DNA from: an uncultured Clostridia bacterium
Lineage (GTDB): Bacteria > Bacillota > Clostridia > Oscillospirales > Ruminococcaceae
Reading direction: 5' to 3'
DNA length: 34,843 bases
NCBI GenBank assembly: GCA_947631265.1
Contig: CANRKQ010000006.1
Location: 1-34,843, forward strand
Shown here: positions 27,519 to 34,843 of the stretch, piece by piece
Layout of the letters: each line of letters begins with the position of its first letter
Numbering within the stretch: position 1 is the stretch's first letter
Made by a program: the position numbers and the translations under genes
The notes under the pieces: generated by a model
Seen by the model: the letters and a program-made list of their open reading frames with translations, nothing else
What the model was told of the DNA's origin: nothing
Databases searched by the model: none

Positions 27519-28835
27519 TTACCTTTTCTTAACCAGCTTTGCAATAAAAAAGCCGTCGCTGTTGAACATTCTGGGTGTAACTGTTACCTTATATTCACCG
27601 TCTTTAATATTAGAAATCCCATTTATACTGCCCTTTTCAAAATCAGGATGTCTTTGTAAAAACCAATCTATAATATCATCATTCTCAGCCTTAGAAAGAG
27701 TACACGTTGAATAAACCAAAACTCCGCCTCTTTTAAGATAGGTAGAAGATGTTTCAAGAATCCTTCTCTGTACATCTTTAAGATCATCAAAATCTTTTGG
27801 ATTTTTATACTTTATCTCCGGCTTGCGTCTTATAACACCAAGCCCTGAACACGGAACATCACACAGTACCCTATCCGCTTTTTCTATTTTATCTGAGAAT
27901 ACAGCAGCATCATTGATCCTCGTTTCAATTATATTGATCCCCATACGTTCGGCGCCGTCTTTTATCAGCTTTACGCGTTGCTTGTACAAATCACAAGCAA
28001 TAATTTTGCCTTGATTATTCATAATTTCAGCCAACGTAAAAGATTTACCTCCCGGTGCAGCGCAGACATCAAGAACCGTTTCATTCGGCTTTGGAGATAA
28101 AATCTCACAGCATATCTGACTGGATATATCCTGAATATGAAAAAGACCTTCACTATAAATATCTAAGCTGCTGATTGCCCCAACATTTGAAAACTCAACG
28201 CAATTTTCTGCCTCATTTCTTATAACTACCTCAATTCCCGACTTTTTAATGAGATCTATTATCTCTTCCCGAGGCTTTTTCAAAATATTCAATCTTCCCG
28301 TAACAGGGGGCGCGTCTACTGAGCTTTCAAGCATCTCAAGCGCTAACCCTTCACCGTATTCCTTTGTCCATTTTTCTATAAGCCATTCTGGACATGAATA
28401 TTTAACAGATAAATTGCTTATCCTTCCGTCTGACTGAGGTATTTTTTTACCGTCCCTTAAAAAAGCTCTCAATACCCCGTTTACATAACCGCCTAGCGCG
28501 GGATTTTTATCAGTCTTTGCCAGCTTTACACCTTCAAAAACAGCCGCCCTGTCAGGAACAGAATCCATATAAAGAATCTGATAAACTGACATTCTGAGTA
28601 TCTGCAAAACATCGCTTGATAATTTCTCAACAGGTCTTTTGGAATACTTATTTATAACAGCGTCAAGAGTTATCCTGCGTTCAATCACGCCGTAAAACAA
28701 ATTAGATACAAATCTCCTATCCTGTTCAGACAGAAAGCTTTCAGAAAGCGCGTTGTCAAGCAAGATGTTAGAATAAGATGACTTTTCAAAAAAGGTTTTA
28801 AGCAGCTCTTTTGTAAATCCTCTTGCGTTTTGCAT
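27519..28835 (-). CDS. rsmB: 16S rRNA (cytosine967-C5)-methyltransferase RsmB
   Basis: NusB-like N-terminus, DVCAAPGGKSFTLAEIM, CDVPCSGLGVIRRKPEIKY, LVYSTCTLSKAEND. Confidence 0.96.
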   Translation of the reverse strand: MQNARGFTKELLKTFFEKSSYSNILLDNALSESFLSEQDRRFVSNLFYGVIERRITLDAVINKYSKRPVEKLSSDVLQILRMSVYQILYMDSVPDRAAVFEGVKLAKTDKNPALGGYVNGVLRAFLRDGKKIPQSDGRISNLSVKYSCPEWLIEKWTKEYGEGLALEMLESSVDAPPVTGRLNILKKPREEIIDLIKKSGIEVVIRNEAENCVEFSNVGAISSLDIYSEGLFHIQDISSQICCEILSPKPNETVLDVCAAPGGKSFTLAEIMNNQGKIIACDLYKQRVKLIKDGAERMGINIIETRINDAAVFSDKIEKADRVLCDVPCSGLGVIRRKPEIKYKNPKDFDDLKDVQRRILETSSTYLKRGGVLVYSTCTLSKAENDDIIDWFLQRHPDFEKGSINGISNIKDGEYKVTVTPRMFNSDGFFIAKLVKKR

Positions 28836-29563
28836 CAGCGTCTCCTGTTGCCGCTGAATACTATAAGAACCAATCTGAGAAGGGTGGCTATTGACGAAAT
28901 CAAAGCGGCTACATAAGTCAATGCAGCGGCGGATAAAACCTTTTTCGCCATTGGTATTTCATCATCATACAAAATCATATCAGTCTCAAGAGTTTTAAGA
29001 GCTCTTGCGCTTGCATTAAACTCAACCGGAAGAGTAATAAGCTGAAAAACTGTTGCTACAGCAAACAAGCATATTCCTATAACAGAAATGGTAAAACCAA
29101 AATTGTTTCCCTGCGTTGCTCTGTACATATTAGAAATTAATAGCCCTACAATAATAAAAAGTATTGAAAGATTAGAACTGAAATTTGTAATAGGAACCAT
29201 AGCAGTTCTTATCTTTATCGGCGTATATCCCACGGCGTGCTGAACAGCATGACCGCATTCATGAGCAGCAACACCAATAGCTGCAACTGAGGTGCTGTTA
29301 TCAACAGAATCCGAAAGCCTTATCGTATTTGAACTAGGGTCAAAGTGATCTGTCAGATTGCCTCTTATATGCTCAATCTGTATATCATAAAGTCCGTTGG
29401 CATCTAAAATCCGCCTTGCGACCTCTCTGCCTGTTAACCCTCTTGCATTTTTCACCTCTGAAAACTTCCTGTAAGTTGAATTCACCTTAAACTGCGCATA
29501 AATCGACAGTAATAGCGGCGGAATCAATATAAGTATTGTCCAGTCATAATAATAAAAAAACAT
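28835..29563 (-). CDS. Zinc metallopeptidase (YugP-like)
   Basis: HECGHAVQHAVGY zinc motif with multiple TM segments; EFNASARAL. Confidence 0.92.
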   Translation of the reverse strand: MFFYYYDWTILILIPPLLLSIYAQFKVNSTYRKFSEVKNARGLTGREVARRILDANGLYDIQIEHIRGNLTDHFDPSSNTIRLSDSVDNSTSVAAIGVAAHECGHAVQHAVGYTPIKIRTAMVPITNFSSNLSILFIIVGLLISNMYRATQGNNFGFTISVIGICLFAVATVFQLITLPVEFNASARALKTLETDMILYDDEIPMAKKVLSAAALTYVAALISSIATLLRLVLIVFSGNRRR

Positions 29564-29698
29564 ATTTTCCTCCTAATTGTAATAAATAATTATAAAAATG
29601 TAAAGATGAAGTCTATTTTAGTTATAGCGTGACAGCCGTTTCTTCGTTTCTCAAAAAATTAATACAGAAGACAATAACTATCCACAAAAAAGCGTCAT

Positions 29699-30637
29699 TT
29701 ATAAATTATTCAATATCGTTCCTCTAAGAACAGGTCTACCTCTTAAATAATCCTCGGCGCTCATTCTCTTTGAACCCTCGGCTTGTACCTCGACAAGTCT
29801 CACACACCCATCAATACACGCGACCGTTAAATTATTTTCATTTATAATCTCTCCCGGTACAGCATCAGGTTTTGTATCAGAGACGATCTCAGAGCGGTAG
29901 ACCTTAAGTCTTTTTCCGTTTAATTCAGTTACAGCACACGGCCAGTCAGACAGCCCGCATATTTTTTTGTGAACCTTATTCACAGGACTATTAAAATCTA
30001 TCCTTGACAAATCCTTTGAAAGCATCTGTGCATAGGTCGCTTGTGTATTATCCTGCTTTTTAGGAGTAATTTCACCGCTTTGCAAAGCGTCAATTGTTTT
30101 CAGCAATAGTTCTGCGCCCATTAAGGACAATCTTTCAAAAAGCTCTGATGAAGTTTCATTCTCACCGATTGCTGTTTTCTCAGCAAGCAGAATGTCACCC
30201 GTATCAATTCCTTCGTCCATAAGCATAGTTGTTATTCCGGTTTCTTCATCTCCGTTTAAGACCGCCCATTGAATAGGAGCCGCACCCCTGTATTTTGGCA
30301 GCAGCGAGCCGTGAATGTTCACACACCCCAGCCTTGGAATTTCCAATACCTCCTTAGGAAGAATTTTTCCATATGCTGCTACAACTATTATATCAGGATT
30401 TATGTCTTTTATTAATTTAATATATTCATCTGCGTCTTTTTTTAGACTGTTCGGCTGATAAACTGCTATTTTATTCTCCTCTGCCAAAAGCTTTACAGGG
30501 GGAGGCGTAAGCTTATGTCCTCTTCCTTTAGGCTTATCCGGCTGGGTAAAAACAGCAGATACCGAATGCTTTGAATCAATAAGCGCCCTCAAAGCAGGAA
30601 CTGCAAAATCAGGCGTTCCCATAAAAACAATATTCAT
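29699..30637 (-). CDS. fmt: Methionyl-tRNA formyltransferase
   Basis: MNIVFMGTPDFAVPALRALI, VFTQPDKPKGRGHKLTPPPVK, NIHGSLLPKYRGAAPIQWAVLNGDEETGITTMLMDEGIDTGDIL. Confidence 0.98.
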   Translation of the reverse strand: MNIVFMGTPDFAVPALRALIDSKHSVSAVFTQPDKPKGRGHKLTPPPVKLLAEENKIAVYQPNSLKKDADEYIKLIKDINPDIIVVAAYGKILPKEVLEIPRLGCVNIHGSLLPKYRGAAPIQWAVLNGDEETGITTMLMDEGIDTGDILLAEKTAIGENETSSELFERLSLMGAELLLKTIDALQSGEITPKKQDNTQATYAQMLSKDLSRIDFNSPVNKVHKKICGLSDWPCAVTELNGKRLKVYRSEIVSDTKPDAVPGEIINENNLTVACIDGCVRLVEVQAEGSKRMSAEDYLRGRPVLRGTILNNL

Positions 30638-31104
30638 TATTGGTTTTCTTCCTCTACATCAACATATTCTTCAATCAATCTTGTAAATATCTTTCCGTCT
30701 AAGTGGTCGCACTCGTGCTGAACGCATCTGGCAAAAAGATCCTCAACCACTTTTTCATACCAATTACCGTTTCTGTCCTGAGCTTTAAACTTAACCTTCT
30801 GCGCCCTTGTCACATAACCCCATTCACCGGGACAAGATAAGCAGCCCTCTACTCCGTACTGAGTTCCCGAGCTATCCAAAATCTCAGGATTTATAAGCTC
30901 ATACAATCCCTCTCCTACATCTATAACAACCGCTCTCCTAAGAATTCCCACCTGTGACGCCGCAAGACCCGCGCCGTTTGCCTTTTTTAAGGTCTCTGCC
31001 ATATCATCAAGTAAAGTCCACAGCTTTTGGTCAAACTTCTCAACAGGTCTGCAAACCTTTGATAACGCCTCGTCGCTTTTATTAAGTATAGTTCTTAACG
31101 CCAT
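30637..31104 (-). CDS. def: Peptide deformylase
   Basis: GAGLAASQVGI (GxGxAAxQ), EGCLSCPG (EGCLS), QHECDHLDGKIF (HExxH). Confidence 0.98.
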   Translation of the reverse strand: MALRTILNKSDEALSKVCRPVEKFDQKLWTLLDDMAETLKKANGAGLAASQVGILRRAVVIDVGEGLYELINPEILDSSGTQYGVEGCLSCPGEWGYVTRAQKVKFKAQDRNGNWYEKVVEDLFARCVQHECDHLDGKIFTRLIEEYVDVEEENQ

Positions 31105-31165
31105 TTTATATTACCATTATTACCTTTCTGTTTTTTAGAATACCCTACGCAGATAATTTCTGCAT

Positions 31166-33640
31166 TCAAACTCCGGTATTGCCGTTTATATCAGCATAAA
31201 TTCTTACATTAGAGAAAGCCTTATGTCTCATAGCGTCTTTTATTGATACGCTTATCAGCTCTCTGAAATGCTTTTCATTTTTACATTTTATTAGTATTCT
31301 GTATCTGTATCTGTTATTAATTTTTCCTATAGCAAATTGAGCAGGTCCCAACACCCTGAGAGGATAGTTAAATGAAAGCTTATTGATATTCTCTCTTAAA
31401 ATATCTATAAAGATATCAGACGCTTTTTGCGCCAGAGCGTCAATGGGGGAATTTATACCTACAACGCATAAGTCGCAGAACGGAGGATATACAAGCGCTC
31501 TTCTCAGAGCAATTTCCTGAGAATAGAACTCTTTGTAATCCTGCCTTGATGCAAGCTCTAAAACATAGTGCTCGGGTACATAGGTCTGAATAAAAGCTAT
31601 GCCCCGCTTATCGCCTCTGCCCGATCTTCCGACAACCTGCGTCAGAAGAGAAAAGGTTCTTTCATAGCTGTTAAAATTTCCTGCAAAAAGAGCCTTATCA
31701 AGTGACAAAACACCTACAAGCGTCACATTCGGAAAATCAAGACCTTTAGCTATCATCTGCGTTCCCAGCATTATGTCATATTTCCCGTCGCTGAAATCCT
31801 TAAAATTTTTCTCATATGCAAATCTTGAGTAGGTCGTATCTGCGTCCATTCTTAAAACACGCGCATTTGGAAAAAGCCTTTGCACCTCGTCTTCAACTTT
31901 CTGAGTACCCACTCCCGACATTTTAATATGGTCTCCGTGGCAGCTCGGACACTCATTATTATATCCCATAGAATAACCGCAGTAATGACACATAAGTCTA
32001 TTATTTCTTTTATGATACGTAAGCGTGATATTGCAGTTAGGACACTCGATCGGCTTTTTACAATCAAGACATATGACGTTTGTATTAAATCCGCGTCTGT
32101 TAAGCAGAAGAATACTCTGCTCGTTTCTTTCCAATCGCTCCTTAATACTTCTTACAAGCTCTCTGCTGAAAAGACTGTCGTTACCGTCCTCTTCCTCCCT
32201 TTGCATATCAACTACAACCACCTTTGGAAGCTCGGCTTTTGAATATCTTTCTTCTAACTCAAACAGATGATAGCGTTCGCTTTTTGCGTAGTAGTAGCTT
32301 TCAAGAGAGGGCGTTGCAGACGCCATAAGCAATGTACAGCTGTTAAATCCGCATCTCTGAATTGCAATATCCCTTGCGTGATATCTCGGCGTGGATTCTG
32401 ACTTATATGTATGCTCTCCCTCTTCGTCCATTATTATCAGACCTATGTTTTTAAGAGGCGCAAAAACAGCACTTCTTGTTCCTATCACTATTTTTGCATT
32501 GCCTTTTTTTATTCTTTTAAATTCATCAACTCTCTGTCCTAAAGACAGGCTGGAATGTATTACAGCTACTATATCGCCAAAATAGCTCTTAAAATATCCA
32601 ACCATCTGCGGAGTCAATGAAATTTCGGGAACAAGCATTATTGCAGTTTTCCCTGCATTTATAGTATGCTCAATAAGCTTTAAAAAAACTGATGTTTTTC
32701 CGCTGCCGGTAACTCCGTAAAGCAGCGCGCCCGATGGCTTATTGCTGTCGATTATATTTTTTATTCCGTTAAAAACTTTCTCCTGATCCTGTGACAAGAT
32801 AATATCATCAAGAGACTTTCTATCGACTTTTGTAGATATTACAGGTCTCAGAACCTCATAATCATACTGTGTAAGCACTCGTTTTTCAACAAGCCTTTTA
32901 ATAATTGTGGGCGTTACATTAACAAGATAACAAATTTCCCTTACTGACGCACTTTCACACTCGTGTAAAAGATTCACAACAAGACTTTGCTTTGGAGTTA
33001 GATCAATGCAAATCTCTCCCGAAAGATATTCGGGAGTGAATTTTACCATTCTTATCGTTTCATCGCCAATACGTCTTTTTACATTATCGACCTCTTCCAA
33101 AACGCCTTTATCCAGAAGAGAACTGATTATTTTACTCTTTAACTTGCTTTCGGTCTGTGAGGACAATATCTTATCAAATTCCTTTTCGCTTTTTGCTGAC
33201 AGCAAGGAGTTCAAAAAATTATGCTCATCAACCGTTAGAGAAACATCAATCTGAGAATTAACTATCTGATATTTCTTAACAATGTTATAGCTGAAACCTG
33301 TAGGAACTACACACTTATAAGCCTCAAAAAGAGTACAAAATGTATTATCCCTAAGCCAAAAAATAATCTTCATCATTTCCTCGGAAATCAAAGGCTCATC
33401 GTCAATAACGCTGTGCATAAGCTTTAGATCCGGATTATATCTGTCCCTATCATAAACGCGTGTGATAAAACCTATTCTTCGTCTGTTTCCCTTTCCAAAG
33501 GGAACAATTACCCTGCACCCCGGCTTTGCAGCAGAAGTAAATGTGCTTGGAACAGCATAGCTGTATTCGGTATCAAAGCTGTAAGCCGTACTGCTTACGG
33601 CAACCTTAGCGACCAAATATTTACCCAGCACATTTCTCAC
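31166..33640 (-). CDS. priA: Primosomal protein N' (PriA helicase)
   Basis: LLYGVTGSGKTSVFLKLIE, MDEEGEHTYKSESTPRYHARDIA, zinc-binding Cys cluster CLDCKKPIECPNCNITLTYHKRNNRLMCHYCG, LGTQMIAKGLDFPNVTLVGVL. Confidence 0.98.
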   Translation of the reverse strand: MRNVLGKYLVAKVAVSSTAYSFDTEYSYAVPSTFTSAAKPGCRVIVPFGKGNRRRIGFITRVYDRDRYNPDLKLMHSVIDDEPLISEEMMKIIFWLRDNTFCTLFEAYKCVVPTGFSYNIVKKYQIVNSQIDVSLTVDEHNFLNSLLSAKSEKEFDKILSSQTESKLKSKIISSLLDKGVLEEVDNVKRRIGDETIRMVKFTPEYLSGEICIDLTPKQSLVVNLLHECESASVREICYLVNVTPTIIKRLVEKRVLTQYDYEVLRPVISTKVDRKSLDDIILSQDQEKVFNGIKNIIDSNKPSGALLYGVTGSGKTSVFLKLIEHTINAGKTAIMLVPEISLTPQMVGYFKSYFGDIVAVIHSSLSLGQRVDEFKRIKKGNAKIVIGTRSAVFAPLKNIGLIIMDEEGEHTYKSESTPRYHARDIAIQRCGFNSCTLLMASATPSLESYYYAKSERYHLFELEERYSKAELPKVVVVDMQREEEDGNDSLFSRELVRSIKERLERNEQSILLLNRRGFNTNVICLDCKKPIECPNCNITLTYHKRNNRLMCHYCGYSMGYNNECPSCHGDHIKMSGVGTQKVEDEVQRLFPNARVLRMDADTTYSRFAYEKNFKDFSDGKYDIMLGTQMIAKGLDFPNVTLVGVLSLDKALFAGNFNSYERTFSLLTQVVGRSGRGDKRGIAFIQTYVPEHYVLELASRQDYKEFYSQEIALRRALVYPPFCDLCVVGINSPIDALAQKASDIFIDILRENINKLSFNYPLRVLGPAQFAIGKINNRYRYRILIKCKNEKHFRELISVSIKDAMRHKAFSNVRIYADINGNTGV

Positions 33641-33650
33641 CTCAAAGCAA

Positions 33651-33857
33651 TTAGTGTCTTAAACTCGGATCCTCTATAATTTTATATTCCCCTCTGGCAA
33701 ACTCGTCAATAGCAATTTTAACAGGCTTTTCTTCAACAACAGACTTTTCTTTCACAAATTCGTCTGAAAGCTGTCTTGCCCTTTTTGCAACCGCTATTAC
33801 AAGCGAATAATAACTCTCGTTATTCTTTAAAATCTCTGATATTGCCGGTCTAAGCAT
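33651..33857 (-). CDS. rpoZ: DNA-directed RNA polymerase omega subunit
   Basis: [34 protein letters not shown]; position between gmk and priA. Confidence 0.93.
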   Translation of the reverse strand: MLRPAISEILKNNESYYSLVIAVAKRARQLSDEFVKEKSVVEEKPVKIAIDEFARGEYKIIEDPSLRH

Positions 33858-34461
33858 TTTTAAGCACCTCTTCTATCATTTTAATATTGTTTCGGCTAGT
33901 AAGCTTTGACGCCTTTAATATAGCGTCAAAATCCTCTATAGCCTTGTCTAACTCATCGTTTATCATTATATAATCGTAATTTCGCGCCCTATTTATTTCC
34001 TCTGCCGCCTCTTTTATGCGATTGTCAATAACGGCTTGCTTTTCAGTACCCCGCTTAATCAAGCGCCTTCTAAGCTCTGACACAGACGGCGGTAAAATAA
34101 AAATCAGAATCGCATCTCTTAAAGCTTTCTTTATCTTCATAGCGCCTTTTGTTTCTATTTCCAAAACAACATCAATTCCCTGCTCAAGCTTTTCAATTAC
34201 CTTTTTCTTAGGCGTGCCGTAATAGTTGCCGCAGAACTGCGCGTACTCAAGCATACCCTCGTTGTCTATTTCCGTTTTAAATTCCTCGGGAGATAAAAAA
34301 TAATAATCCACTCCGTCAATTTCACCCTCTCTGGGCTGTCTTGTCGTTGCCGATACAGAGTAAAACAAATTTTTATTTCTCTTCAAAATCTCTGAAAGAA
34401 TAGTTCCCTTTCCGCATCCGGACGGCGCAGAAACAACATAAAGACTTCCTTTATTTATCAT
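33850..34461 (-). CDS. gmk: Guanylate kinase
   Basis: [47 protein letters not shown]. Confidence 0.98.
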   Translation of the reverse strand: MINKGSLYVVSAPSGCGKGTILSEILKRNKNLFYSVSATTRQPREGEIDGVDYYFLSPEEFKTEIDNEGMLEYAQFCGNYYGTPKKKVIEKLEQGIDVVLEIETKGAMKIKKALRDAILIFILPPSVSELRRRLIKRGTEKQAVIDNRIKEAAEEINRARNYDYIMINDELDKAIEDFDAILKASKLTSRNNIKMIEEVLKNA

Positions 34462-34708
34462 CGCTTACCTCCGACTTAGAATTTACACGTCCTGCTACTG
34501 TCTCCGGCTGAACAGCCGTCAATATTACATGGTCGCTGTCCATCACTACCACCGCTTTTGTCTTTCTTCCGTAGGTAGCGTCTATAAGCGTACCTTTTGA
34601 TTTAGCGTCGCTTATCAGTCTTTTTATAGGCGCAGACTCCGGACTTACTATTGCAATTAGTCTTGATGCTGATATCATATTTCCAAAACCAATATTAATT
34701 AACTGCAT
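34451..34708 (-). CDS. remA: Extracellular matrix regulator RemA (DUF370)
   Basis: [60 protein letters not shown]; adjacent to gmk and yicC. Confidence 0.95.
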   Translation of the reverse strand: MQLINIGFGNMISASRLIAIVSPESAPIKRLISDAKSKGTLIDATYGRKTKAVVVMDSDHVILTAVQPETVAGRVNSKSEVSDDK

Positions 34709-34732
34709 AAATATTGTACCTCTGATGATCCT

Positions 34733-34843
34733 TTATTCTATATTCTGGATCTGTTCCCTGATTTTTTCTATCTCTGATTTCAAATCAACAACAGTCTTTG
34801 TAACAGACAGATCCTGAGCCTTAGAGCCTATTGTATTTACCTC
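34733..34843 (-). CDS. YicC/YloC family protein (3' end only, truncated by window edge)
   Basis: Minus-strand translation [36 protein letters not shown] is the characteristic YicC C-terminus; not in ORF track. Confidence 0.9.
   Translation of the reverse strand, partial: EVNTIGSKAQDLSVTKTVVDLKSEIEKIREQIQNIE

Noticed and set aside
27262-27714. 150-aa plus-strand ORF spanning the rlmN/rsmB junction
   Set aside because: Antisense to two conserved genes; no SD or family resemblance.
29564-29698. Terminator or promoter between fmt and the zinc peptidase
   Set aside because: No convincing hairpin plus U-tract, and only poorly spaced -35/-10 candidates; not called.
31880-32242. 120-aa plus-strand ORF and the 31852-32067 minus ORF inside priA
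   Set aside because: Overlap a strongly conserved priA coding region in other frames/strand; no homology recognised, no SD context; treated as shadow ORFs.
1-34843. CRISPR array, prophage, transposon, defence or secretion system
   Set aside because: No spaced direct repeats, transposase, integrase, toxin-antitoxin or defence-type proteins seen; genes are core housekeeping or sporulation.

Overview
The window is a gene-dense, mostly leftward-transcribed chromosomal segment from a spore-forming, low-GC Firmicute (Clostridia-like by gene order and proteins). Almost all of it is core housekeeping and sporulation sequence: spoIIGA-sigE, apeB-slt-coaE-tsaC/sua5-prfA, DUF951, rarA, glyA, clpX-clpP-tig, thrC-yraN-rnhB-rbgA-lepB, rplS, an M50 protease, spoVM-thiN-rsgA-prkC-prpC-rlmN-rsmB-zinc peptidase, and fmt-def-priA-rpoZ-gmk-remA-yicC. 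Only an S1-domain gene, metA and a small Cys-rich DUF1540 gene run rightward. I see no CRISPR array, tRNA, rRNA, phage or transposase. The items most worth a second look are: (1) a ~80-nt conserved leader present twice (16129-16207 + and 19860-19939 -), directly upstream of two unrelated genes (DUF1540 and rbgA), with shared sequence blocks, compatible hairpins and small uORFs, which I cannot assign to a known class; (2) a 27-codon spoVM gene missing from the ORF track (21888-21971 -); (3) a MetA with Glu at position 111, which predicts acetyl- rather than succinyl-transferase activity; (4) a spoIIG-type promoter candidate with a Spo0A-like box about 21-22 bp from a TATAAT. All alignments and foldings were done by eye.
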